Below the pieces are notes generated by a model. The model was not told the origin of the DNA. It worked only from the letters and a program-made list of their open reading frames with translations, and did no database searches. Made by a program: the position numbers and the translations under genes. From contig NZ_AOIS01000051.1 in assembly GCF_000337495.1 (NCBI RefSeq), positions 39,017-103,016 on the forward strand: a stretch of DNA of 64,000 nucleotides, in the 5' to 3' direction. This document shows positions 18,210 through 27,884 of the stretch, piece after piece. How positions within the stretch are numbered: position 1 is the stretch's first letter; every line of letters begins with the position of its first letter. This DNA is from Haloterrigena salina JCM 13891. Lineage in GTDB: Archaea > Halobacteriota > Halobacteria > Halobacteriales > Natrialbaceae.

Positions 18210-18639
18210 CGGAGGTTGTGCCGTCGCGAACGACAGTCCGTCGCTCGGTGTACACTTCGGTCGTCACGGAGTAGACCCCTTTTCGGCAACGCGGTTGCTC
18301 GAGTCATCACGTTTCGTGACGTATTCGATCGGAGATGGTTCGGCGACCGCTGACTTTTTATTCCGTCATGGCATTTGTCCGGATGCCGGTTTACGGCGCT
18401 TTTCACGTCACGACCGGCATTGCGCGTCGCTCCGGCCCGTCGCATGCTCGTTCCCGGGAACGAGCACCTCTCGCCCGCGTCCGCATCTCCGCCTCTCCCT
18501 CGTCCACGTCCCTTTCGCCGATTCACGCTCGAGAAGCGTCGCGTTCGGCGGCGACGACCGTCGGTTTCGCGAACCCTCATCAGTAGACGACCCATTGCGA
18601 AAAAGTAACGTAGTGGGTTCGCATGTGGTTTAATCAGGA
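18210..18639. promoter_or_regulatory. 430-base gap upstream of pccA with a perfect palindrome
   Basis: No gene is seen. A perfect 22-bp palindrome lies at 18445-18466 (half-site TGCTCGTTCCC), about 175 bases before pccA, and a short TCACG-TTT-CGTGA repeat is at about 18307-18319. An AT-rich GAAAAAGTAACG at about 18599-18610 is the likely pccA promoter element, some 30 bases before the ATG. Confidence 0.45.
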
Positions 18640-20472
<1,833 letters not shown>

Positions 20473-20983
20473 GCCCTAACCCCGTCGCGATCGCGGTTCT
20501 CCGTTTTCGCCTCGAGATCGAGCGGCGGCGCTGCCGACGCTCGCTCACCCACGTCGGCACCATACGACATCGGTGAATATGTGCGGACGAACGGCCAAGT
20601 AGCCGCCCTCGGAACGGTCCCACGCGCGGCGCCGACGCATTCGGGACCGCTCCCGTGACAGGGCCGCGCGACCGGATCGACGACGGGACGGTCGGCGCGT
20701 CGATGCGGTCTCGAGCCGGACGACTCGCGGCGTGGAGCCGCGTCGGTTCGGGGTGGTGCCCGACTCCGACGGACTCTGGTCAGTCATTGGGCTTTCTCCC
20801 GCGACTCCGGTTTTTCGATCTCGAACCTTGGCTCCGTACGAGGGTGGCATAGAATTCCTCTCTGGGTTTTATTACGACTACCTCGGTGATGAATTGGCCG
20901 ATTTGTAGGTGTGCTTATTGATCGCCAATTATTCTGCCAGGTGGTTGTGATGTTCATAAGAACGTGCAGAACAGAGCTAGAAG
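20473..20983. other. Gene-free stretch where GC content drops
   Basis: The first 370 bases are GC-rich without a credible gene. From about 20870 base composition becomes clearly AT-richer and stays so to about 22650, through the glyoxalase remnant, DoxX and HxlR genes. I see no attachment site, tRNA or integrase at the boundary. A frame reading GIEFLSGFYYDYLGDELADL at about 20847-20906 looks protein-like but has no recognisable family. Confidence 0.4.
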
Positions 20984-21613
20984 CTACGTTCTGGTTCGGA
21001 ACCGCACCTCAATCTCGGCTGACCCTGTGACCGCAATGCCATCCTCTGCTCAATTACCGGATACTGACTGTCTGTGATTCGGGCTTGGACTCCGTCGAGT
21101 GCCTCTGTGTCAGGAAGGAGTACTTCGTACCAGGAGAGGCCTCTGTCGCCGACTGGCCCGGACTGCCGATTCCACGCGTTCGCACCGATAGGGTGGTGCT
21201 CCCGTCATCGCTGCGAGGCCAGTCTTCACGAGGGCGATCTTGGTAGATCTCGATGCCGTTGTCCGCCGGGTCAGTCAGGTACAGTGCCTCGCTGACGCCG
21301 TGGTCGGACGCACCGCTAAGTTTCCAGTGCTTCCGAATGCGAGCTAACGCGTCACCAAGCGCCTCACGCGAGGGGGCCGAAACGCGTTGTGAAAGAGCCC
21401 AGCACCGGAGCTGTATCGTTGGAGTTCATCCTCCTCCCCCTCCAAGGTGAGGAGAGGGGTGTCCTCGACGCCGAGAACGGAAGTGGTGTCGGAGTGACGG
21501 AGCACATCGAGTCCAACGACATCTCGGTAGAACCCGATTATCTCTTCGAGGTCGTTGACGCGGAGTGCGGTCCGTCCGATACGTGTTTGCTTGGAGAGTA
21601 CATCTGTTGTCAT
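20984..21613 (-). pseudogene. Decayed VOC/glyoxalase-family dioxygenase gene
   Basis: The minus strand starts well at ATG 21613 (MTTDVLSKQTRIGRTALRVN, then EEIIGFYRDVVGLDVL and LFHNAFR), a typical first VOC module. The frame breaks at about 21375, and the protein continues one frame over as PSREALGDALARIRKHWKLS, DHGVSEALYLTDPADNGIEI and REDWPRSDDGS. The middle of the usual roughly 270-residue protein is missing. A third piece, LSWYEVLLPDTEALDGV, is seen around 21100, and after another one-base shift the end EDGIAVTGSAEIEVRFRTRT reaches a stop at 20984. So the gene carries at least two frameshifts plus an internal deletion. It lies beside DoxX and HxlR genes, a common setting for VOC proteins in electrophile or quinone stress. 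Confidence 0.82.
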
Positions 21614-21643
21614 TGAGGCCATTATAATGGGTATGAGCGCTGT

Positions 21644-22135
21644 TTATCCGTCTGTGGCCCTCGACTGAGAGGAGTCACGGGTGCGGTCCTCTTGGTCGGA
21701 CAGCGCCTGTTCGATCGAGAGCGCTCCGGGGCCACTCAGGACAAGCGCTACTGCGATCAAGGTCAGTACGAGCGTCAATTCGATACCACCACTCGCGGCC
21801 GGATACCCGTTGGGAAGGTGGTACAGCACTGTGGCGACGAACATGTCGATAGCGATCAACGCGCCCGTAATTCGAACAGCCAAGCCGGCCAGTAGTAAGA
21901 TACCACCAACAAGTTCGAGGAGACCGACGCCCCATGCCATAATCGTGGGAAGCGGAACGCCGAGACTCGCCACAAAGCCGGCGAAGCCCGAGATCCCCAT
22001 CGCTTTCGGCCCGGTTGCGAAGACTTTGCCGACGCCTGCGACAAGCATCGTAATCCCAAGGGCTACTCGGATGAAAACCGGACTCCACCGCGCAGCCGTC
22101 TCGGATGGACGTTCCGTCGAGTGTCGTAATTCCAT
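21644..22135 (-). CDS. DoxX family membrane protein
   Basis: A 163-residue membrane protein of the DoxX family with four hydrophobic helices: SPVFIRVALGITMLVAGVGK, the segment starting IMAWGVGLLELVGG, the ITGALIAIDMFVATVLYHLP helix and ELTLVLTLIAVALVLSGPGA. GVGKVF and the LLELVGGILL/LYHLPNGY loops are typical. The family is linked to thiosulfate:quinone oxidoreductase (DoxD) and to oxidative or thiol stress, but small DoxX proteins are largely uncharacterised. It diverges from the HxlR regulator and shares a central TATA element with it, so HxlR probably controls it. Its codon use is less GC-biased than that of most neighbours. Confidence 0.88.
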   Translation of the reverse strand: MELRHSTERPSETAARWSPVFIRVALGITMLVAGVGKVFATGPKAMGISGFAGFVASLGVPLPTIMAWGVGLLELVGGILLLAGLAVRITGALIAIDMFVATVLYHLPNGYPAASGGIELTLVLTLIAVALVLSGPGALSIEQALSDQEDRTRDSSQSRATDG

Positions 22136-22197
22136 TACACCACCTGGTTGGACCCCAAACCGCTTAATAGATCAGGCAACAAGGGTGTAACCAAGTA
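22135..22197. promoter_or_regulatory. Shared, symmetric promoter of doxX and hxlR with inverted repeat
   Basis: A single TATA-like CTTAATAG (CTATTAAG on the other strand) at 22163-22170 ends exactly 28 bases from the ATG of each divergent gene. Flanking arms TTACAC at 22135-22140 and GTGTAA at 22185-22190 form an inverted repeat about this centre and could be the HxlR operator. Confidence 0.6.
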
Positions 22198-22554
22198 ATG
22201 ACGACCCAACCACCCGACAGTGATACGGAAGAAAAGACCGACGCTGAACAGCAAAATTCGGACCTCTGCAACGTCGTTGGAGCAGTCGAAGAGATAGGAA
22301 CGGAGTGGAAACTCATCACCCTCCATAACTTACGAGACGGAGAAAAGCGGTTCAACGAGCTCAAACGGTCAACAGGGGCGAGTTCCTACACGCTGTCTCG
22401 TGTCCTCGATGACTTGGAAGAGGAGGGATTGATCGAGAACCGCAAGGAGTTGGAGTCGCCGGTCGCCAGTTACTATACGCTGACCGAGAAGGGAGGCGAC
22501 CTCCGTCCCGTGTTCGAGGCATTAGATGACTGGGGAGCTAACTGGCTTGAATAG
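22198..22554 (+). CDS. HxlR family winged-helix transcriptional regulator
   Basis: A 118-residue HxlR/DUF24-type regulator: a Cys near residue 23 (NSDLCNVVGAVEEIGTEWKL), the conserved segment starting LITLHNLRDGEKRFNEL, the recognition helix region STGASSYTLSRVLDDLEEEG, then a wing and EKGGDLRPVFEALDDWG. Many HxlR proteins sense aldehydes, quinones or thiol oxidants through that Cys position and repress a divergent detoxification gene; here the divergent gene is DoxX with a broken glyoxalase beyond it. Cys23 as a redox switch is inference. A leaderless start is supported by the TATA at 22163-22170. Confidence 0.9.
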   Translation: MTTQPPDSDTEEKTDAEQQNSDLCNVVGAVEEIGTEWKLITLHNLRDGEKRFNELKRSTGASSYTLSRVLDDLEEEGLIENRKELESPVASYYTLTEKGGDLRPVFEALDDWGANWLE

Positions 22555-22728
22555 ACCGGATTGTCTAACTCTCCGAGCTGCTAAATGTTCGCTCTGTACT
22601 TATCGAATCAGGATGCCCGCGTAGTGGCTATGAGACCAGTTCTATGATACCCTCTCCGTGTTAGAATATGCGCCTGCGCCGAACGGAACCGGTGTGGCGA
22701 CGACTCGCCGCCGGCTGTCGACTCGAGG

Positions 22729-23871
22729 TCAGTCCCCGACTGCAGCGTCCCACTCACTGTCGCCGTCCCACGGGAGCGGCCCGTCGTAGCCGTCGGGAAC
22801 GTACGGGCAGAGTGGGTCGCTCGCGAGCGGATCGCCGGTCGTCGCGAACGCCCGCGAGCGACTCCCGCCGCAGACGTGGCGGTAGGGACAGGCCCCGCAC
22901 TTACCGGAGAGGTTCCCTCGGTCGCGCAGTTTCTGGAAGAGATCCGACTCTCGGTAGAGTTCGGTAACGGGCCGTTCGCGGACGTTCCCGGCGGACTCCG
23001 GCAGGAAGCCGGAGGGGAAGACCTCGCCGGTGTGGCTCACGAAGGCGAAGCCGTCCCCGGCGACGATCCCGCCGCGGCGCTTGATTGCCTGTGCGGGTGG
23101 TCCGTCGTCGCCGTCACCGTCTTTGCCGTTCTCGTCCGCTCGAGCGCGCTGTCGTTGCATCGAGACGCGCCGGTAGTGGGGCGCCTCCGTCGTCTTGAGG
23201 CCGAACGGCTCCTCGTCGCTGACCTCGTCGAGCCAGGCCATCACGGCGTCGGCCTCGTCGGGATCGATCGGCTCGAGAATACGGCCGCGGCCGACGGGAA
23301 CGAGGAAGAAGACGCTCCACATCACGGCGCCGAGCTCCCGCAGGAGGTCCCGGATTTCGGGGAGTTCGCCGACCGTCTGGCGACAGACCGTGGTGTTGAC
23401 CTGAACCGGGAGGCCCGCCGCCTTGGCGTCCTCGACGGCGCGGATGGTCTCCTCGAAGCTGCCGGTTTCGCCGCGGAACGCGTCGTGGCTCTCGGGGGTG
23501 GCGCCGTCGATGCTGACGGCCATTCGCTTGAGCCCGGCGTCAGCCATCGCCCGAATGCGGTCGGCGGTCAGCGAGCCGGTGCCGCTCGGCGTGATCGTCA
23601 TCCGGAGTCCCAGGTCGTCCCCGTGGGCGATCAGTTCCTCGACGTCGTCGCGCACGAGGGGGTCGCCGCCCGAGAGGACGACCAGCTGGCCGTCGCCGAA
23701 CGCGGTGGCGTCCTCGAGCAGGCGCTTCCCCTCGGCGGTCGAGAGCTCGTCGGGGTGGCGGTTCGGCCGGGCGTCGGCCCGACAGTGATCGCAGGCCAGC
23801 CCGCAGGCCTGGGTGAGTTCCCAGATGAGGACCATCGGTCGGTCGGACGTATCGAGGGTTCCGGGGCGCAT
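22729..23871 (-). CDS. Radical SAM/SPASM protein, TIGR04053-like
   Basis: A 380-residue radical SAM enzyme. The [4Fe-4S]/SAM motif is CGLACDHC (CxxxCxxC) near residue 30 with CRADARPNRHPDELS after it, the GGDP motif is in VVLSGGDPLVRDDV, and the C-terminal SPASM-type cluster has KCGACPYRHVCGG plus Cys in SDPLCPY. The sequence resembles the AhbD/TIGR04053 group, so it may be a heme-pathway decarboxylase relative or a peptide-modifying maturase. A D/G-rich insert (residues about 255-270) separates the two domains. Start ATG 23871 was chosen; upstream in-frame sequence lacks coding character. It diverges from a small Htur_1727-like partner and a second radical SAM gene. Confidence 0.88.
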   Translation of the reverse strand: MRPGTLDTSDRPMVLIWELTQACGLACDHCRADARPNRHPDELSTAEGKRLLEDATAFGDGQLVVLSGGDPLVRDDVEELIAHGDDLGLRMTITPSGTGSLTADRIRAMADAGLKRMAVSIDGATPESHDAFRGETGSFEETIRAVEDAKAAGLPVQVNTTVCRQTVGELPEIRDLLRELGAVMWSVFFLVPVGRGRILEPIDPDEADAVMAWLDEVSDEEPFGLKTTEAPHYRRVSMQRQRARADENGKDGDGDDGPPAQAIKRRGGIVAGDGFAFVSHTGEVFPSGFLPESAGNVRERPVTELYRESDLFQKLRDRGNLSGKCGACPYRHVCGGSRSRAFATTGDPLASDPLCPYVPDGYDGPLPWDGDSEWDAAVGD

Positions 23872-24021
23872 TATCGGGAGTCGGCGCCAAACGGTCGAAA
23901 AGGTCGCCGGACTTCCCGGCCGGCGGGAACGACGACGAACGAGTTCGGGATTGCGGGCAGGTGTTCCCACGGCCTGGGAGTTTGAGGGACGGTTCTACGG
24001 CGCCCGTTCGTACGCGTCGGT

Positions 24022-24399
24022 ATGGTCGAGAAAGCACGACGCGAACGGATCGAGGCCGGCGAACGGGGGAATCCGACGCCACAGTGGGAAGTGTTCCTGC
24101 GCGAGGAGCCCGGCGATCCGTTGCGACACGTCGGCAGCATCGCGGCCGGCAGCGAGAGCGAGGCTCACGAACACGCCTCGCGGCTGTTCGGCTGGTACGC
24201 CGTCGACGTCTGGCTCTGTCCGGCCGACGCGGTCGGACGGTACTCGACGCGCGGGCTCGGCGAGGCCGAGCGATCCGACGACGATGGCGACGGTACCGAT
24301 GCCGACGACGGCGATAGCGGCGACGGTGAAGATGACGGCGACGGAGAACCCCGCGTCTACAAGGAAACCGCCGGCGTCTCGGAGGTGAACAGCCTGTGA
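24022..24399 (+). CDS. Htur_1727 family radical-SAM-partnered candidate RiPP
   Basis: A 125-residue protein whose first 75 residues are compact (WEVFLREEPGDPLRHVGSI, then EHASRLFGWYAVDVWLCPAD) and resemble the PaaB fold. The rest is a variable acidic tail rich in Asp and Gly ending PRVYKETAGVSEVNSL. This layout matches TIGR04031, the haloarchaeal family named as a radical-SAM-partnered candidate RiPP. It could be a substrate, or a carrier or adaptor for the enzymes either side. The stop overlaps the GTG start of the next radical SAM gene by four bases, so stoichiometric co-expression is likely. No leader-cleavage site is evident. Confidence 0.8.
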   Translation: MVEKARRERIEAGERGNPTPQWEVFLREEPGDPLRHVGSIAAGSESEAHEHASRLFGWYAVDVWLCPADAVGRYSTRGLGEAERSDDDGDGTDADDGDSGDGEDDGDGEPRVYKETAGVSEVNSL

Positions 24400-25610
24400 T
24401 CTCGATCAGCAAACTCCTCTGCGACCTCGACGCCGAGGGCGACGGGCTGCGCTACGACGCGGCCGACGGCTCCTCGAAACCCCAGATCACCGAGGAGAAA
24501 CAGCGCCGACCGGTCGTCGTCTGGAACGCCACGCGGCGGTGCAACCTCTACTGTTCGCACTGCTACGCCGGCGCCGACCTCGAGGCCGCCCCCGGCGAGT
24601 TCTCGACGAGCGAGGCGAAGACCTTCCTCGAGCAACTGGCCGAGTTCGGTGCGCCCGTCGTTCTCTTCTCCGGAGGCGAACCGCTCGTCCGGGACGACCT
24701 GATCGAACTGGTCGGCTACGCCGCGGAGCTCGGCCTTCGGCCGGTGCTCTCCTCGAACGGGACCCTCCTGACGCGGGAGAAGGCCGAAGCGCTCGACGAA
24801 GCGGGACTCCAGTACGCCGGCATCTCCGTCGACGGGTTGCCCGACCGCAACGACGAGTTCCGCGGCGAGGACGGCGCGTTCGAGGCCGCCGTCCGCGGCA
24901 TCGAGCACTGTCTCGACGTCGGCCTCAAGACGGGCCTGCGGTACACGATCACCGAGGCCAACGCGCCGGATCTCGAGGGCGTCGTCGACCTGCTGGTCGA
25001 GAAGGGGCTGGATCGCTTCTGCTTCTACCACCTCGACTACGGCGGCCGCGGCGCCGAAATCGTCGACGCCGACCTCTCGCCTCGGGAGAAACGCGCGGCC
25101 ATCGAGCGGGTCGCCGACCTCACGCTCGAGTACCACGACCGCGGCGAGGAGATCGAAACCCTGCTCGTGGGTAACTACGCCGACGCCGCGTTCCTCGTGG
25201 AGTACGCCCGCGAGGAGTTCGGCGAGGCGAAGGCGCGGGCGGTCTACGACTACCTCGAGCGAAACGGCGGCGATCCGACTGGCGAGCGGATCGCGGACGT
25301 CGACTACGCGGGCAACGTCCACCCGACGCAGTTCTGGCAGGGCTACAGCCTCGGCAACGTCCGCGATCGGCCGTTCGGCGAGATCTGGGACGACGAGTCG
25401 AACCCGCTGCTGTCGGCGCTGCGCGAGCGCGAGGACCGGCTCACCGGGAAGTGTGCGGACTGCCGGTACAAGTCGATCTGCCGCGGCGCGTCGCGCCTGC
25501 GCGCGCTTGCGACGACCGGCGATCTGTTCGCGCCGGATCCGCAGTGTTACCTCCGGGACGAGGAGACCCGCGGCGAGCACCCGGGATCGGCCGCTGGCGC
25601 CGCCGACTGA
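24396..25610 (+). CDS. Second radical SAM/SPASM protein
   Basis: A 404-residue radical SAM enzyme starting at GTG 24396. A 35-residue N-terminal extension precedes RRCNLYCSHCYAG, an intact CxxxCxxC motif, and LFSGGEPLVRDDL. The C-terminal SPASM region has KCADCRYKSICRGASRLRA and a further Cys in DPQCYL. It resembles AhbC/NirJ-like and RiPP-maturase radical SAM proteins; the clustering with an Htur_1727 protein and a TIGR04053-like enzyme is typical of halophiles. Both a heme-biosynthesis role and a peptide-modification role remain open. It is coupled to the upstream small gene by overlap. Confidence 0.88.
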   Translation: MISISKLLCDLDAEGDGLRYDAADGSSKPQITEEKQRRPVVVWNATRRCNLYCSHCYAGADLEAAPGEFSTSEAKTFLEQLAEFGAPVVLFSGGEPLVRDDLIELVGYAAELGLRPVLSSNGTLLTREKAEALDEAGLQYAGISVDGLPDRNDEFRGEDGAFEAAVRGIEHCLDVGLKTGLRYTITEANAPDLEGVVDLLVEKGLDRFCFYHLDYGGRGAEIVDADLSPREKRAAIERVADLTLEYHDRGEEIETLLVGNYADAAFLVEYAREEFGEAKARAVYDYLERNGGDPTGERIADVDYAGNVHPTQFWQGYSLGNVRDRPFGEIWDDESNPLLSALREREDRLTGKCADCRYKSICRGASRLRALATTGDLFAPDPQCYLRDEETRGEHPGSAAGAAD

Positions 25611-25694
25611 GCAGCAACGCCGATACTCTCGGTTTCGCGACGTTCAGCCCCGCTATCCGCGCCGTTGATGCCACCGGATCGCCTACCGTCCACG

Positions 25695-26918
25695 ATGATT
25701 CGTTGGCACCGCGTGATTACCGTAGCCGGGATCGTCCTCGCCGTCGTCGCACTCGCCACCGCGGCCGCGACGCTCGCCGACGGCGGGACCGCTCTCGAGG
25801 CGGTACTCGACGTCTTCCTGATCAGCGCTCCGGGGCTGGTGTTGCTGTCCGTCGGCGTCTGGCTGCCGGGGACCGAGATCGACCCCGACCTCCATCCGCG
25901 GATCGCCGCGTGGATCGTCGGCGGGATCGCGGTGATGGTCGGCCTGATCGCGCTTCGCGCGGCCGATCCCGCCGTCGACGTGACGTTTACGGTCAGCACG
26001 CAGACGGCGTCGGTCGCAACCGGGTCGATCGCCGGGCTGGCCGTCGGCGTCCACGAGGCCCGCGCGATCACCCACTCCCGAACGCTCGAGCGACAGAACG
26101 AGGAACTGCAGGAGAAACACGCCGTCGAGCGGCGCAACGACGAACTGGAGGCGACTAAGGCGCAACTCGAGCGCGCCAACACCCGGCTCGAGGCCTCGAA
26201 CGAACGCCTCGAGGAGTTCGCCTACGCGGCCAGTCACGACCTCCAGGAACCCCTGCGGATGATCTCGAGCTACCTGCAGTTGATCGAGCGCCGGTACGCG
26301 GACGCCTTGGACGAGGACGGCCGGGAGTTCATCGACTACGCCGTCGACGGCGCCGACCGAATGCGCCGGATGATCGACGGCTTGCTCGAGTACTCCCGGG
26401 TCGAGACGCAGGGGAACCCGTTCGAGTCCGTCGATCTGGACGCGGTCCTCGACAACGTGCTCACCGACCTCCAGCTTCGGATCGAGGAGACCGACGCCGC
26501 GATCGCCCGCGAGCCGCTCCCGACGGTGACCGGCGACGCCGGCCAACTGCGGCAGGTGTTCCAGAACCTACTATCGAACGCGCTGGAGTACAGCGGCGAC
26601 GAGCCACCGCGCGTGGCCGTGTCGGCGGAAGAGACCGGTTCCGAGTGGGTGATCGCGGTCCGCGACGAGGGGATCGGCATCGATCCCGCGGACGCCGACC
26701 GGATCTTTGCGCTCTTCCAGCGGCTCCACTCCGTCGAGGAGAGCGTCGGTTCGGGGATCGGGCTGGCGGTCTGCAAACGCATCGTCGAGCGCCACGGCGG
26801 GGAGATCCGCGTCGACTCCGAACCCGGCGAGGGCGCGACGTTTTCCGTCGCGATTCCGCAATCGCGGGCCGAGAAATCGATCGCCGACGGCCGGTCCGCC
26901 CGGTCGCCGTCGACGTGA
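25695..26918 (+). CDS. Membrane sensor histidine kinase
   Basis: A 407-residue kinase with four N-terminal hydrophobic segments within residues 1-125, a coiled-coil linker (ERQNEELQEKHAVERRNDEL), then HisKA with the phosphoacceptor His in YAASHDLQEPLRMISSY near residue 180. The HATPase domain has the N box QNLLSNALEYS, the DEGIGI box and GSGIGLAVCKRIVERHGGE. No periplasmic sensor domain is evident, so the membrane helices may sense directly. An ATG at 25668 would add 9 residues. No response regulator is adjacent. It converges on the CGCGG-family gene with only 7 bases between, so it sits inside the radical SAM neighbourhood. Confidence 0.9.
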   Translation: MIRWHRVITVAGIVLAVVALATAAATLADGGTALEAVLDVFLISAPGLVLLSVGVWLPGTEIDPDLHPRIAAWIVGGIAVMVGLIALRAADPAVDVTFTVSTQTASVATGSIAGLAVGVHEARAITHSRTLERQNEELQEKHAVERRNDELEATKAQLERANTRLEASNERLEEFAYAASHDLQEPLRMISSYLQLIERRYADALDEDGREFIDYAVDGADRMRRMIDGLLEYSRVETQGNPFESVDLDAVLDNVLTDLQLRIEETDAAIAREPLPTVTGDAGQLRQVFQNLLSNALEYSGDEPPRVAVSAEETGSEWVIAVRDEGIGIDPADADRIFALFQRLHSVEESVGSGIGLAVCKRIVERHGGEIRVDSEPGEGATFSVAIPQSRAEKSIADGRSARSPST

Positions 26919-26925
26919 CCAGGAC

Positions 26926-27240
26926 TCAGTCGTCGACGTGGACTCGCGTCACGTGGCCGCCGCAGCCACAGCGGTCGACGTACTCGATCTCGAGGTCGAT
27001 CCCCTCGAACGCGGCCTCGAGTTCGTCCCAGAGGTACGCTTCGGGCCGGCCGTGGTCGCCGTGGGTGACGAGGTTGACGTGGGTGCCCGCAGCGGTCGCC
27101 TCGACCGCGTCCGTGGCCTGCGAGACGACGAGGTCGCGGTCCGCCGCGTGGCGGGGCTTCTCGAGGTTCGCCGACCACGAGACGTCGTGTTCGCGGCGGG
27201 TGACGGGCTCGATGTCGGGATCCGCACTACCGTTTCTCAT
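26926..27240 (-). CDS. CGCGG family radical-SAM-modified candidate RiPP
   Basis: A 104-residue protein with the diagnostic C-terminal RCGCGGHVTRVHV, preceded by VSWSANLEKPRHAADRDLVV and HVNLVTHGDHGRPEAYLWD. This is the haloarchaeal CGCGG family, named as a putative radical-SAM-modified peptide. The two Cys of the CGCGG turn are the presumed modification or metal-binding site. Two radical SAM/SPASM genes lie within 4 kb, as expected for the family. It is preceded on the same strand by the MoaD-like gene (103-base gap) and may share its promoter. Whether it is really modified is unknown. Confidence 0.85.
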   Translation of the reverse strand: MRNGSADPDIEPVTRREHDVSWSANLEKPRHAADRDLVVSQATDAVEATAAGTHVNLVTHGDHGRPEAYLWDELEAAFEGIDLEIEYVDRCGCGGHVTRVHVDD

Positions 27241-27343
27241 ACGCGTTCGTCGGGCTCGAGCGGACGTGAGGGTTGAGACGAACGCGTTCGGTCCGCCATC
27301 GACGGCGGTCGTCGGTCCCGGTCCGATCGGACGCGGCCCCCGC

Positions 27344-27796
27344 TCAGCAGCAGAACATGAACGGGTAGATCAGCGCGACGCGGTCGCCGTCCTCGAGTTC
27401 CGTCTCGAACCCCTCGAAGTGCTCGTTGAACCGGCCGTTGATGCAGACGCGGGCGAACGGTCGGGTCTGTTCGCCCTCGGGGTTCTTGCGCCACGTGCCG
27501 GGCAGGTCGTCGGGAACCGGCGCCCAGCCGCTGTGGGTCGCGTCCGCTTCGGTCTCCGCGATCAGTAGCTCCTCGACGTCGTAGTCGTCGAAGAAGGCCT
27601 CGAGGAAGTCCCGGAGACGCGTTCCCTCGAAGTCGTACTCGAGTTCGTGGGCGCCGACGGCGTCGCGGACGTGGCCGGTACAGCGGACGGTGACGGTCGT
27701 CTGCGGCGTCGTCCCAGTCGACTCCCCCTGCGTCGTTCGCCGCTCTCGGCTCTCGCGTGCGGCCGTCTCGATCGCCTCGGTGGTTTCGGCGGTCAT
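27344..27796 (-). CDS. MoaD/ThiS-like beta-grasp protein ending in Cys-Cys
   Basis: A 150-residue protein with a disordered N-terminus of about 35 residues and a ubiquitin-like core: TVTVRCTGHVRDAVG, LRDFLEAFFDDYDVEELLI, RPFARVCINGRFNEHFEG and LEDGDRVALIYPFMFCC. MoaD, ThiS and SAMP proteins end in Gly-Gly, which is adenylated and forms a thiocarboxylate or isopeptide; here the end is Cys-Cys, so that chemistry should not be possible. The frame is open far upstream over a divergent gene; ATG 27796 is chosen because the upstream part is the shadow of that gene. Adjacent to the CGCGG gene. Role unknown. Confidence 0.78.
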   Translation of the reverse strand: MTAETTEAIETAARESRERRTTQGESTGTTPQTTVTVRCTGHVRDAVGAHELEYDFEGTRLRDFLEAFFDDYDVEELLIAETEADATHSGWAPVPDDLPGTWRKNPEGEQTRPFARVCINGRFNEHFEGFETELEDGDRVALIYPFMFCC

Positions 27797-27884
27797 ACGC
27801 GATCGTACGGCCGCGACGAGCAACCGTCCTAGCGCGAACGTGTTCGGGTTCAACGGGACGGCGGTGGAGCGTGTACCGAGAGAT

